Shown here: positions 28,459 to 38,238 of the stretch, one piece after another | How positions within the stretch are numbered: position 1 is the first letter of the stretch | Layout: the number at the start of each line of letters is the position of its first letter | Origin: Oscillospiraceae bacterium | Lineage (GTDB): Bacteria > Bacillota > Clostridia > Oscillospirales > Oscillospiraceae | DNA: 64,000 nucleotides | Direction of reading: 5' to 3' | Assembly (NCBI GenBank): GCA_015068025.1 | Contig: SVLH01000005.1 | Span: 19,376-83,375, forward strand | Program-made: the position numbers and the translations under genes | Notes under the pieces: model-generated | Databases searched by the model: none | Told to the model about the DNA's origin: nothing | What the model saw: the letters and a program-made list of their open reading frames with translations, nothing else

Positions 28459-29646
28459 ATGGCAAGACGTTATTTATTTACTTCCGAGTCCGTGACCGAG
28501 GGTCACCCCGACAAGATCTGCGACCAGATCTCCGACGCGGTGCTGGACGCCATCCTGGCGCAGGATCCCATGGGCCGCGTGGCCTGCGAGACCACGGTCT
28601 CCACGGGTCTGGTCCACGTGATGGGCGAGATCACCACCAGCTGCTATGTGGACATCCCCAAGATCGCCCGTGAGGTCATCCGTGACATTGGCTACGACCG
28701 CGCCAAGTACGGCTTTGACTGCGACACCTGCGGCATCATCTCCAACATTGACGAGCAGTCCGCCGACATTGCCATGGGCGTCGACAAGGCGCTGGAGAAC
28801 AAGCAGGGTGAGGACGCCGAACTGCAGAACGGTGCCGGCGACCAGGGCATGATGTTCGGCTACGCTTGCGACGAGACTCCGGAGCTGATGCCTCTGGCCA
28901 TCTCCATCGCCCAGAAGATGGCAAAGTGCCTGACCAATGTTCGCAAGACCGGTCTGGTGAACTATCTGCGCCCCGACGGCAAGACCCAGATCACCGTGGA
29001 ATACGATGAAAACGGCAAGCCTGTCCGCGTGGATACCGTGGTGCTGTCCACCCAGCACAGCCCCGAGGTCACGCTGGAGCAGATCCGCACCGACATGGTG
29101 AATATGGTCATCAACCCCTCCATCCCCGCAGGGCTGATGGACGAGAACACCAAGATCTACGTCAATCCCACCGGCCGCTTCGTCATTGGCGGCCCCCAGG
29201 GCGACTCCGGCCTCACCGGCCGCAAGATTATTGTGGATACTTACGGCGGCAGTGCTCCCCACGGCGGCGGCGCTTTCTCCGGCAAGGATCCTACCAAGGT
29301 GGACCGCAGCGCAGCCTACGCCGCCCGCTGGGTGGCCAAGAACGTGGTGGCTGCCGGGCTTGCCTCCAAGTGTCAGGTGCAGCTGGCCTACGCCATCGGC
29401 GTGGCGCAGCCCGTGTCTATCCTCGTGGATACCTTCGGCACCGGCAAGGTGGATGACGGCAAGCTGGAAGATGCCGTCCGCAAGGTCTTTGACCTGCGCC
29501 CCACCGCCATCATCCGCGATCTGGATCTGCGCAAGCCCATTTACCGCCAGCTGGCCGCTTACGGCCACATGGGCCGTGAAGATCTGGGCGTTTCCTGGGA
29601 AAAGACCGACCGCACCGAGGCGCTGAAAGCCGCCGTGGCGGAGTAA
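28459..29646 (+). CDS. metK: S-adenosylmethionine synthetase
   Basis: [88 protein letters not shown]. Confidence 0.98.
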   Translation: MARRYLFTSESVTEGHPDKICDQISDAVLDAILAQDPMGRVACETTVSTGLVHVMGEITTSCYVDIPKIAREVIRDIGYDRAKYGFDCDTCGIISNIDEQSADIAMGVDKALENKQGEDAELQNGAGDQGMMFGYACDETPELMPLAISIAQKMAKCLTNVRKTGLVNYLRPDGKTQITVEYDENGKPVRVDTVVLSTQHSPEVTLEQIRTDMVNMVINPSIPAGLMDENTKIYVNPTGRFVIGGPQGDSGLTGRKIIVDTYGGSAPHGGGAFSGKDPTKVDRSAAYAARWVAKNVVAAGLASKCQVQLAYAIGVAQPVSILVDTFGTGKVDDGKLEDAVRKVFDLRPTAIIRDLDLRKPIYRQLAAYGHMGREDLGVSWEKTDRTEALKAAVAE

Positions 29647-29661
29647 ACAACGCAACACGAA

Positions 29662-29703
29662 TAAGAGTGCAGACCGTCTAACGGACGGTCTGCTTTTTTT
29701 TGC
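29662..29703 (+). terminator. Terminator after metK
   Basis: GCAGACCGTCTAACGGACGGTCTGCTTTTTTTTGC. Confidence 0.88.
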
Positions 29704-29794
29704 GGTTTTCGATCTGGGCATCCCGGCATTTTTAATTGTAATCCGGGCGGGGATTTGCTATACTGAAAAGAAAAATAAGAGGAGGGCGCTGCGC

Positions 29795-30424
29795 ATGAAG
29801 CGCTGTTTGATCTTTGCTGCGGGCTCTTTTTACGGCTTGGTTCAGCGGCCGGAGCAGGGCGATCTCGTCATTGCCGCCGATGGCGGATACCGGATCTGCC
29901 GGCAGGAGGGTATCGTGCCGTCGCTGCTTCTGGGGGACTTTGATTCCATGGATGCGCCGACGGATTTCGCGGCTGTCTGCCGCCTGCCGGTGGAGAAGGA
30001 TGATACCGACACGATGGCCGCCATTCGATACGGCCTGGAACAAGGCTGCACGGAATTTCACATTTATGGCGGAACCGGCGGCAGGCGGCTGGATCACACC
30101 CTTGCCAATTTGCAGGCGCTGCTGTTCCTGCGCCGTCACGGAGCCCGCGGTTGGCTGTATGACGATGCCTTTGTCTGGACGGCCATCGAGAACGAATCCC
30201 TCACGGTGGAACGCACCGTGGATTGGGGCTTGCTTTCTTTGTTCTGCTTGGGCGAAAAGGTGGAGGGCGTATCCGTCACCGGTGTGCAGTATCCGCTGGC
30301 AGAGGGTGTGCTGACTTCAGACTTCCCTCTTGGCGTCAGCAATCACATTCTGGAGGATGAAGCGGTGATTTCTGTCCGGCGCGGCGCGCTGGTCGTCGGC
30401 TGGCAGACAGACGGTGTTCTATAA
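29795..30424 (+). CDS. thiN: Thiamine diphosphokinase
   Basis: VIAADGGYRICRQEGIVPSLLLGDFDSMD, KDDTDTMAAIRYGLEQGC, IYGGTGGRRLDHTLANLQ. Confidence 0.93.
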   Translation: MKRCLIFAAGSFYGLVQRPEQGDLVIAADGGYRICRQEGIVPSLLLGDFDSMDAPTDFAAVCRLPVEKDDTDTMAAIRYGLEQGCTEFHIYGGTGGRRLDHTLANLQALLFLRRHGARGWLYDDAFVWTAIENESLTVERTVDWGLLSLFCLGEKVEGVSVTGVQYPLAEGVLTSDFPLGVSNHILEDEAVISVRRGALVVGWQTDGVL

Positions 30425-30452
30425 AAAGAATAGCGATTTCGATAATCTTTCG

Positions 30453-30481
30453 TTGCGGTAGGCACATAGGTATTGTATAAT
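30453..30481 (+). promoter_or_regulatory. Putative promoter upstream of the fused XDH gene
   Basis: TTGCGG (30453-30458), 17-bp spacer, TATAAT (30476-30481). Confidence 0.6.
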
Positions 30482-30489
30482 TAGACCAA

Positions 30490-30505
30490 GAAAGGTTGAC
30501 CTTTC
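30490..30505. promoter_or_regulatory. Palindrome overlapping the predicted transcription start; candidate operator
   Basis: GAAAGGTTGACCTTTC: perfect 7-bp arms around a TG centre, 8 bp after the TATAAT. Confidence 0.5.
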
Positions 30506-30547
30506 CGCAAACGGCTTGCGCAAACGAGAATGGAGGAAGCGAAGAGT

Positions 30548-33097
30548 ATGGCGACATTTACCGTGAACGGCCGCACCGTGACCGTGGAAAAAAACCAGAA
30601 ACTCATCCGTTACCTCCGGGATGAACTGCGCCTGGCCAGCGTGAAAGACGGCTGCAGCGAGGGTGCCTGCGGCACCTGTACCGTGCTGATCGACGGCAAG
30701 GCCACCAAGGCCTGCATCCCCCAGACCGATAAACTGGAAGGGAAGGAGATCCTGACTGTTGAGGGTCTCAGCCCATTTGAACAAGAGGTTTATACATACG
30801 CCTTCGGCAAGGCCGGCGCGGTGCAGTGCGGGTTCTGCATCCCCGGTATGGTGATCTCCGCCAAGGCGCTGCTGGACAAAAATCCGACTCCCACCCGGGA
30901 AGAAGCCGCCTTTGCCATTCGCAACAACATCTGCCGCTGCACCGGCTATGTCAAGATCATCGACGGCATCCTGCTGGCGGCGGAGGTGTTTGCTTCCGGT
31001 AAGATTCCGGAAGCCCCCACGGACTGGTCACTGGGCCAGCGCGTGCCCCGGATTGACGTGGAGGAGAAGGTCACCGGCACCGGCATCTATCCCGATGATA
31101 TTTATCTGGACGGCATGATCTACGGCAGCGCCGTTCGCTCTGCCTATCCCCGCGCCCGGGTGCTTGCCATCCACACAGAAGAAGCGGAAGCGCTGCCCGG
31201 CGTGGTAGGCGTGTTTACCGCCGCCGACATTCCCGGCCAGAACAAGGTGGGACACCTGAAAAAAGATTGGGACACTATGATCGCCGTGGGCGACATCACC
31301 CACTATCTGGGCGACGCCATTTGCCTTGTGGCGGCGGAAACGCCGGAGATTTTGGCAAAGGCCAAGGAGCTGGTGCGGGTGGACTATGAGGAACTGCCCA
31401 TGGTGCGCTCGCCCCGAGAGGCCATGCTGCCTGATGCGCCGTTGGTACACGAGACCGGCAACCTGCTGGCTCACAAGCACATCCAGCGTGGCAATCCGGC
31501 GGAGGCCATCGCAAAATCCAAGTATGTGCTGACCCAGCGCTTCTCCACGCCCTGGACGGAACACGCGTTTCTGGAGCCGGAGTGCGCCGTGGCCTATCCG
31601 GAGGATGACGGCGTTATGATCCTCTCCACGGATCAGAGTGCCTACGATACCCAGCACGAAACGATGGGGATGCTGGGCCTGCCCGCCGAGAAGGTGAAGG
31701 TCCGCAACTGTCTGGTGGGCGGCGGCTTCGGCGGAAAAGAAGATGTTACCGTGCAGCACCATGCGGCGCTGATCGCATACCTGACCAAGCGGCCGGTGAA
31801 AGTGAAGCTGACCCGCGCCGAGAGTATCCTGATCCACCCAAAGCGTCACCCGATGGAGATGGAATTTTCTCTGGGCTGTGATGAAAACGGCATCATTCAG
31901 GGCGTGGCGGCGGAAGTCATTGCCGACACCGGCGCTTATGCCTCGTTGGGCGGTCCGGTGTTGGAGCGCGCCTGCACCCATGCCGCTGGCCCCTATAATT
32001 ATCAGAATTTCGAGATCGACGGCTGGGCCTACTACACCAACAACCCGCCTGCCGGTGCGTTTCGCGGCTTCGGTGTGACCCAGACCTGCTTCTGCATTGA
32101 AAGTCTGCTGAACCGGATGGCCGATCTGGTGGGTATTACCCCGTGGGAGATCCGCTACCGCAACGCCATCCGCCCCGGACAGGAACTGCCAAACGGCCAG
32201 ATTGTGGACGAATCCACCGGTCTGGTGGAGACGCTGGAGGCGGTGAAGCCCTATGTGGATGCCAACCCCTATGTGGGGCTGGCCTGCGCCATGAAAAACG
32301 CCGGTGTCGGCGTGGGTATCCCTGATACCGGCCGCGTCCGGCTGGTGGTGCAGGACGGCAAGATCCACATACTGGCCGGTGCTTCCTGTATCGGGCAGGG
32401 ACTGGGCACCGTGCTGGTGCAGATGGTCTGCCAGCAGACAGGTGTTGCCCGGGAACAGGTGGTGTACGAGCGGGCGAACACCTACAACGCGCCGGATTCC
32501 GGCACGACATCCGGTTCCCGCCAGACCCTTGTGACCGGCGAAGCCTGTCGCAGAGCCTGTGAGGAACTGATAGAAGCATTAAAGGGAAAAACCTTGACAG
32601 ACCTGAATGGGCAGGAGTTTTACGGAGAATATCTGGCAAAAACCGACCCGTTGGGCGCCGAGGTGCCGAATCCTGTCAGCCATGTGGCTTACGGTTATGC
32701 CACCCAGGTGTGTGTTCTGGATGAGGACGGAAAGATCCGTCAGATGGTGGCTGCCCACGATGTGGGCAAGGCTGTGAACCCCACCTCCATTGAAGGCCAG
32801 ATCGAAGGCGGCGTGGTCATGTCCATGGGTTTTGCCCTGACAGAGCGCTATCCGCTGGAGGACTGCAAGCCCACCGCCAAATACGGCACGCTGGGTCTGT
32901 TCCGGGCCAACCAGATCCCGGAGATTGTTCCCATCATCGTTGAAAAACAGGGATTGAATGTGGCCTGCGGCGCCATTGGTATTGGCGAGATCACATCCAT
33001 CCCCACAGCACCTGCCATTGCGGATGCCTATTACCGCTATGACGGACAGTTCCGCACCAGCCTGCCGCTGGCGGATACCCCCTATACACGTAAATAA
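30548..33097 (+). CDS. Xanthine dehydrogenase-type molybdenum hydroxylase, fused 2Fe-2S and molybdopterin subunits (selenium-dependent XDH type)
   Basis: CSEGACGTCTVLIDG and CGFCIPGM...CRCTGYVKI (two 2Fe-2S sites), fused to a molybdopterin domain (GGGFGGKEDVTVQHH, AFRGFGVTQ, GIGEITSIPTAPAIADAYY). No FAD domain. Confidence 0.9.
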   Translation: MATFTVNGRTVTVEKNQKLIRYLRDELRLASVKDGCSEGACGTCTVLIDGKATKACIPQTDKLEGKEILTVEGLSPFEQEVYTYAFGKAGAVQCGFCIPGMVISAKALLDKNPTPTREEAAFAIRNNICRCTGYVKIIDGILLAAEVFASGKIPEAPTDWSLGQRVPRIDVEEKVTGTGIYPDDIYLDGMIYGSAVRSAYPRARVLAIHTEEAEALPGVVGVFTAADIPGQNKVGHLKKDWDTMIAVGDITHYLGDAICLVAAETPEILAKAKELVRVDYEELPMVRSPREAMLPDAPLVHETGNLLAHKHIQRGNPAEAIAKSKYVLTQRFSTPWTEHAFLEPECAVAYPEDDGVMILSTDQSAYDTQHETMGMLGLPAEKVKVRNCLVGGGFGGKEDVTVQHHAALIAYLTKRPVKVKLTRAESILIHPKRHPMEMEFSLGCDENGIIQGVAAEVIADTGAYASLGGPVLERACTHAAGPYNYQNFEIDGWAYYTNNPPAGAFRGFGVTQTCFCIESLLNRMADLVGITPWEIRYRNAIRPGQELPNGQIVDESTGLVETLEAVKPYVDANPYVGLACAMKNAGVGVGIPDTGRVRLVVQDGKIHILAGASCIGQGLGTVLVQMVCQQTGVAREQVVYERANTYNAPDSGTTSGSRQTLVTGEACRRACEELIEALKGKTLTDLNGQEFYGEYLAKTDPLGAEVPNPVSHVAYGYATQVCVLDEDGKIRQMVAAHDVGKAVNPTSIEGQIEGGVVMSMGFALTERYPLEDCKPTAKYGTLGLFRANQIPEIVPIIVEKQGLNVACGAIGIGEITSIPTAPAIADAYYRYDGQFRTSLPLADTPYTRK

Positions 33098-33134
33098 AAG
33101 AAGCCGCGGCGGAAAGCCGCCGCGGCTTATCTTA
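33098..33134. terminator. Convergent terminator between the XDH and mocA-like genes
   Basis: AAGCCGCGGCGGAAAGCCGCCGCGGCTT. Confidence 0.65.
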
Positions 33135-33713
33135 TAAAGGAAGGCTGTGCAGCGCTTCCGGAGTATCCACGTCGAACAGCTCTGCGTCATCGGTTTCCAG
33201 CAGTACCAGATCAGCCTCGTGACGGCGGATGACGCTGCTGCCGCCCCGGTCTTCCGTCAGTTCCATCAGCTTCGGGAAGAAGCGGGCAGGGAAGATACAT
33301 GGGTTGCCGCGGATGCCGTTGTGTCCAAGAGCGGCGATCTTTTCCGGCTGTTGTTTCCAAAACTCTGCCAGCGCCGCCACGGTTTCCTTCCGCAGCAGCG
33401 GCTGGTCGGAGACCAGAAACAAAACGCCGTCACAATCGCGCAGTTGGGTCAGTCCCAACTGGATGGTGTGGCTGATGCCATACTCCGGGTGCGGGTTATG
33501 CAGGGCGGAAAAGTGAAATTCCTCTGCGAGGCGCATGATCTCCGGATACTGGGTGACGACCACTACGTTGTGGAACAGCGCTGCCGGAACGGCCTCCAGC
33601 GCACGCAGAATCAGGCTGCGGCCATCCAGTTGTGCGGCCAATTTGTTTTCGCCAAAGCGTTTGGCATTTCCCGCTGCCATGACGACACATCCGATTTTCA
33701 GGCATTTTTCCAA
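33132..33713 (-). CDS. MocA/YgfJ-type molybdenum cofactor cytidylyltransferase-like protein
   Basis: GCVVMAAGNAKRFGENKLAAQLDGRSLI nucleotidyltransferase signature; GVLFLVSDQPLL; GNPCIFP; embedded in the Mo-hydroxylase cluster. Confidence 0.88.
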   Translation of the reverse strand: MEKCLKIGCVVMAAGNAKRFGENKLAAQLDGRSLILRALEAVPAALFHNVVVVTQYPEIMRLAEEFHFSALHNPHPEYGISHTIQLGLTQLRDCDGVLFLVSDQPLLRKETVAALAEFWKQQPEKIAALGHNGIRGNPCIFPARFFPKLMELTEDRGGSSVIRRHEADLVLLETDDAELFDVDTPEALHSLPL

Positions 33714-33802
33714 GAAGCATCACCTCGCTGCTTGTAGTATATCCGTTTTTTCCCCAAACCGTCAACGGGGGAGAGCCCGATTTCATGAGGAGGGACAGCC
33801 AT

Positions 33803-36097
33803 ATGAGCAAAAGTGTCGGAAAAAGTGTGATCCGCGTGGATGCCTACGAAAAGGCCACCGGACGCGCCAAATACATGGATGACCTTTGCGACAAGGGCGC
33901 ACTGGTCGCAAAGATCTGTCACTCCACCATTGCCCACGGCTATGTGACCGCTGTGGACACTGCAGAGGCAGAGACGATCCCGGGCGTGGTGAAGATTCTG
34001 ACCTGCTTTGATGTGCCCAATATCCCGTTTCCCACGGCAGGCCATCCCTGGTCCACCGACCCCGGACATCAGGATGTGGCGGATCGACTGCTGCTCAACC
34101 GCCATGTGCGCTACTGGGGCGACGATGTGGCGGTGGTCATTGCGGAAAACGAGGTGGCTGCGGCGCAGGCTGTCCGCGCGTTGAAGGTGGAATACGAGGA
34201 ACTGCCCTTCGTGCTGGATGTGCAGAAAGCCATGGAGGAGGGCGCGCCCCTGATCCATGAGGAATATCCCGGCAACATCCTCAAACACACGGACATCCGC
34301 CGCGGCGACTATGAGACCGCCCGGAAGGAGCCGGGGCTGATCTGCGTGGAGGGGTGGTACGATACCCCCACCGTGCAGCATTGCCACATCGAAAACCACG
34401 GCTGCTTCGCCTATGAGGAGGCAGGCCGCATTGTGGTGGTTTCCTCTACCCAGATCCCGCACATCATCCGCCGCGTGGTGGGTCAGGCGCTGGGTATCCC
34501 CTGGGGCAAGGTGCGTGTCATCAAGCCCTATATCGGCGGCGGCTTCGGCAACAAGCAGGACGCCCTGTACGAGCCCCTTTGCGCGTGGTGTACCACCCAG
34601 GTGGGCGGCCGACTGGTGAAACTGGAGTGCAGCCGGGAGGAGACCTTCGTTTCCAACCGCGTCCGCCACGCCATCCGCACCCACATCATCTCCTATGTCC
34701 GTCCCGACGGTACACTGGTGGCTCGGAAGTTCGAGGCCTTCTCCAATCAGGGTGCTTACGCTTCTCACGGCCACGGCGTGGTAGCCAAGGGTATGGGCGC
34801 GTTCCCACAGCTGTACCCCTGCGACAATCTGGAATGCGACTGCTGGTCGGTATTCACCAACCGCCCCGCTGCCGGCGCCATGCGCGGATACGGTATTCCG
34901 CAGGCCATGTTTGCCGGGGAAGCCCATATCGACGACATCTGTAAGGCTATCGGTATGGAACCGCTGGAATTCCGCCGCAGAAATTTGATGCCGGTGGGCT
35001 ATAAGGACGCCTTCTCCAAGAATGAGCTGTATTACGACAGCTTCAACCAGTGCATGGATCGCGGAATGGAGCTGCTGGACTATGCGCGCAAGCGGAAGGA
35101 ATATCAGAACCAGACCGGCTCCGTCCGCCGCGGCGTGGGTTTGGCGGTGTTCTGGTACAACACCGCAGTGTGGCCCATTTCGCTGGAGTCCTCCTCCTGC
35201 CGCATGGTGCTGAATCAGGACGGCTCCCTCCAGTTCCAGACCGGCGAAACGGAGATCGGTCAGGGCTGCGATACCGCCTATTCCCAGATGGTGGCAGATG
35301 CCGTGGGCATCCCGCTGAAGGATGTGCACGTGGTGTCTACACAGGATACGGACATTACGCCCTTCGGTCTTGGTGCCTATGCCTCCCGGCAGACTTATGT
35401 GGGCAGCTTTGCCATCGTGCAGACGGCACAGGCGCTGCGGGAGCGGATTTTGAACATTGCTCACGAACAGACTCGGATGCCGGTGTCCAATCTGGATCTG
35501 GTGGACGGGCAGATCATCCGCAAGTCCGACGGCCGTGTGCTGAAATCGCTGGGTGAACTGGCCACGGAGAGCCTGTATTCTCTGGAATCCAGCCAGCATA
35601 TCACGGCGGAGACCACTGCCCAGATCAAGACCAACGCCTATTCCTTCGGCTGCAGCCTTGCAGAGGTGGAAGTGGATATCCCCATGTGCAAGGTGAAGCT
35701 GCTGAACCTTGTCAATGTGCATGACTGTGGCCGGCTCATCAATCCCGCACTGGCGGAGGCGCAGGTTCACGGCGGCATGTCTATGGGTATCGGCTTCGGT
35801 CTCTCGGAAGAACTGAAATTCGACGAAAAGACCGGCAAGCCGCTGAACAACAACCTGCTGGACTATAAGCTCTCCACTTTTATGGATCACCCTGCGCTGC
35901 AGGCTGCTTTCGCGGAGAATCCCGAGCCAACCGCGCCATTCGGAACCAAGTCGCTGGGCGAACCGCCGGCCTGCTCGCCGGCGCCTGCCATCCGCAATGC
36001 CATTCTGCAGGCCACCGGCGTTGCCGTTGACAGCTGTCCCATCACACCCCATGTGCTCTACCGGGCATTCAAAGAGGCGGGACTTATCACAGATTAA
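33803..36097 (+). CDS. xdhA: Xanthine dehydrogenase family, molybdopterin-binding subunit
   Basis: GGGFGNKQDALYEP, AAGAMRGYGIPQAMFAGEAHID, GETEIGQGCDTAYSQM, TKSLGEPPACSPAPAIRNAI. Confidence 0.93.
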   Translation: MSKSVGKSVIRVDAYEKATGRAKYMDDLCDKGALVAKICHSTIAHGYVTAVDTAEAETIPGVVKILTCFDVPNIPFPTAGHPWSTDPGHQDVADRLLLNRHVRYWGDDVAVVIAENEVAAAQAVRALKVEYEELPFVLDVQKAMEEGAPLIHEEYPGNILKHTDIRRGDYETARKEPGLICVEGWYDTPTVQHCHIENHGCFAYEEAGRIVVVSSTQIPHIIRRVVGQALGIPWGKVRVIKPYIGGGFGNKQDALYEPLCAWCTTQVGGRLVKLECSREETFVSNRVRHAIRTHIISYVRPDGTLVARKFEAFSNQGAYASHGHGVVAKGMGAFPQLYPCDNLECDCWSVFTNRPAAGAMRGYGIPQAMFAGEAHIDDICKAIGMEPLEFRRRNLMPVGYKDAFSKNELYYDSFNQCMDRGMELLDYARKRKEYQNQTGSVRRGVGLAVFWYNTAVWPISLESSSCRMVLNQDGSLQFQTGETEIGQGCDTAYSQMVADAVGIPLKDVHVVSTQDTDITPFGLGAYASRQTYVGSFAIVQTAQALRERILNIAHEQTRMPVSNLDLVDGQIIRKSDGRVLKSLGELATESLYSLESSQHITAETTAQIKTNAYSFGCSLAEVEVDIPMCKVKLLNLVNVHDCGRLINPALAEAQVHGGMSMGIGFGLSEELKFDEKTGKPLNNNLLDYKLSTFMDHPALQAAFAENPEPTAPFGTKSLGEPPACSPAPAIRNAILQATGVAVDSCPITPHVLYRAFKEAGLITD

Positions 36098-36112
36098 AGG
36101 AGGAAACGCGTT

Positions 36113-36994
36113 ATGTATGATATGAAAGCCTTGTATCAGGCCAAAACCGTGGCAGACGCTGTTTCCCTCCGTCTGGCACACCCTGATGCCCACATCATCG
36201 CCGGCGGCAGCGACGTGCTGGTGCAGATGCGGGAAGGGAAACGCGCCGGTGTGGAGCTAATCTCCATCTACGGCCTCGACGAGCTGCGGGGTGTGAAGCT
36301 GGAGACGGACGGCACCATCCGCATTGGTTCCCTGACCAGTTTTTCCCACATCACCCATGACCCCATTATTCAGGCGCATATCAATGTGCTGGGTGAGGCG
36401 GTGGATCAGGTGGGTGGCCCCCAGATCCGCAACATCGGCACCATCGGCGGCAATACCTGCAACGGTGTGACCTCTGCGGATTCCGCGTCTACGCTTCATG
36501 CGCTGGATGCCATCGTGGAACTGACCGGTGCCAACGGCGTGCGCCATTGCCCCATTCATGAGTTTTATATCAAGGCCGGCAAGGTGGACATCCGGGAAGG
36601 AGAGATCCAGACCGCCATCCTCATCCCGAAGGAGAGTTACGAGAACACTTTTGGCCATTACATCAAATACGCCATGCGCAATGCCATGGACATCGCCACG
36701 CTGGGCACTTCTGTCAATGTCCGGCTATCTGCTGACAAAAAGACGGTGGAACGCGCCCGCATCGCCTTTGGTGTGGCCGGACCTGTACCCCTGCGGGCAA
36801 AGACTGCCGAGGTACTGGCTGCCGGAAAGGCCGTCAGCATGGAACTGGCAGAGGATTTTGCCTGTGCGGTGAAGGAGGACATCAACCCCCGCGACTCCTG
36901 GCGTGCCGCCAAAGACTTCCGGATGCACATTGCAGTGGAGAGTGCAAAACGCGCCTTTGTTGAGTCTGTAAGACTTGCGGGAGGTGAACTGTAA
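36113..36994 (+). CDS. xdhB: Xanthine dehydrogenase family, FAD-binding subunit
   Basis: HIIAGGSDVLVQMREGKR, IRIGSLTSFSHI, GGPQIRNIGTIGGNTCNGVTSADSASTLHAL (CO dehydrogenase flavoprotein fold). Confidence 0.94.
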   Translation: MYDMKALYQAKTVADAVSLRLAHPDAHIIAGGSDVLVQMREGKRAGVELISIYGLDELRGVKLETDGTIRIGSLTSFSHITHDPIIQAHINVLGEAVDQVGGPQIRNIGTIGGNTCNGVTSADSASTLHALDAIVELTGANGVRHCPIHEFYIKAGKVDIREGEIQTAILIPKESYENTFGHYIKYAMRNAMDIATLGTSVNVRLSADKKTVERARIAFGVAGPVPLRAKTAEVLAAGKAVSMELAEDFACAVKEDINPRDSWRAAKDFRMHIAVESAKRAFVESVRLAGGEL

Positions 36995-37500
36995 TGGAAA
37001 AGCACATTACACAGTATCAGACCGTTCGGTTTACCCTGAATGGCCGTGAGGTGGAGCGCACCGTGGATGTGCGCGCCAGTTTGACGGATATGCTGCGCAA
37101 CGATTACCGTATGACCTCCGTGAAGAAGGGCTGTGAGGTGGGGGAGTGCGGCGCCTGCACCGTCATCATCGACGGCGAGGCCTTCAACTCCTGCATCTAT
37201 CTGGCTGTCTGGGCGGAGGGGAAGCACATCACCACTTTGGAGGGTCTGCTTGGCCCCAACGGAGAGCTGTCCGACATTCAGCAGGCTTTTGTGGAGGAGG
37301 CGGCGATCCAGTGCGGCTTCTGCACGCCGGGCTTCATCCTGACGGCGTGGGAGATCCTGGAAAGCGGCAGGGAATATGCCGATGACGAGCTGCGCAAGCT
37401 GCTCTCCGGCCATCTGTGCCGCTGCACCGGCTATGAAAACATCCTCCGTGCCGTGAAAAAGACCATGTACCGTCGGCTGGGCAAAGAACTGCCCCGGTAA
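36994..37500 (+). CDS. xdhC: Xanthine dehydrogenase family, 2Fe-2S subunit
   Basis: KKGCEVGECGACTVIIDGEAFNSC, IQCGFCTPGFILTAW...GHLCRCTGYENI; start overlaps the xdhB stop. Confidence 0.94.
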   Translation: MEKHITQYQTVRFTLNGREVERTVDVRASLTDMLRNDYRMTSVKKGCEVGECGACTVIIDGEAFNSCIYLAVWAEGKHITTLEGLLGPNGELSDIQQAFVEEAAIQCGFCTPGFILTAWEILESGREYADDELRKLLSGHLCRCTGYENILRAVKKTMYRRLGKELPR

Positions 37501-37536
37501 GAGCCGCGTAAAGAACACTAAAAAGGGGGTTTCTCC

Positions 37537-38193
37537 ATGAAAACCATCATCACCATCGGCCGGCAATTCGGCAGCGGCGGCAAGGAGATCGGAATTCGTG
37601 TCGCAAAGGAATTGGGTATTCCGTTTTACGACAAGGAACTTTTGCAGGAAGCAGCCAGAAAGAGCGGCCTGTGCCAGCAGATCATGGAAAGTTTTGATGA
37701 ACGTCCCAGAAGCGCACTGTATTCCCTTGCCATGGATGCCTATATGCTTGGCTTGCCCAGTGCCGGGGCAGGAGATTCTTTGGAGCAGCAGGTATATCTG
37801 GCCACCTTTGATACCATCCGCCATATTGCGGAGCAGGGTCCCTGTGTGATGATCGGCCGCTGCGCGGACTATGCGCTGGCGGAAAATCCCGACCTCCTGA
37901 GCCTGTTCATCCATGCACCCATGGACGTCCGCATCCAGCGGGTGGCCAAGCGGCAGAACCTGACGCCGGAAAAGGCGCGACAGCTGATCGTCAAAACGGA
38001 TAAACGGCGCGCGGCCTATTACGAGTACTATTCCTCCCGGAAATGGGGCGCTGTGGAAAGCTATGATTTCTGCCTGGATTCCAGCTATCTGGGACTCGGC
38101 AGAACGGTGGAGCTGATTCAGGCTATGGTAGCCCACAAGGAGCACCCCATCCCCAGTCCCACAGAGTTCGACCCCACCCGCCCCAACGACTAA
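37537..38193 (+). CDS. Cytidylate kinase-like family protein
   Basis: MKTIITIGRQFGSGGKEIGIRVAKELGIPFYDKELL; VMIGRCADYALAENPDLLSLFIHAP; DKRRAAYYEYYSSRKWG. Confidence 0.9.
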   Translation: MKTIITIGRQFGSGGKEIGIRVAKELGIPFYDKELLQEAARKSGLCQQIMESFDERPRSALYSLAMDAYMLGLPSAGAGDSLEQQVYLATFDTIRHIAEQGPCVMIGRCADYALAENPDLLSLFIHAPMDVRIQRVAKRQNLTPEKARQLIVKTDKRRAAYYEYYSSRKWGAVESYDFCLDSSYLGLGRTVELIQAMVAHKEHPIPSPTEFDPTRPND

Positions 38194-38195
38194 CG

Positions 38196-38238
38196 CAAAA
38201 AAAGAACGGGCTGACACAGCCCGTTCTTTTTGTTTTCA
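38196..38238. terminator. Convergent terminator
   Basis: AAAAAAAGAACGGGCTGACACAGCCCGTTCTTTTTG. Confidence 0.88.

Noticed and set aside
30548-33097. Selenocysteine-encoding TGA in the Se-dependent-type XDH
   Set aside because: The frame has no internal TGA; selenium in this family is a labile cofactor, so no SECIS is expected.
33698-36193. 831-aa minus-strand ORF antisense to xdhA
   Set aside because: Shadow ORF opposite a confident molybdopterin subunit gene.
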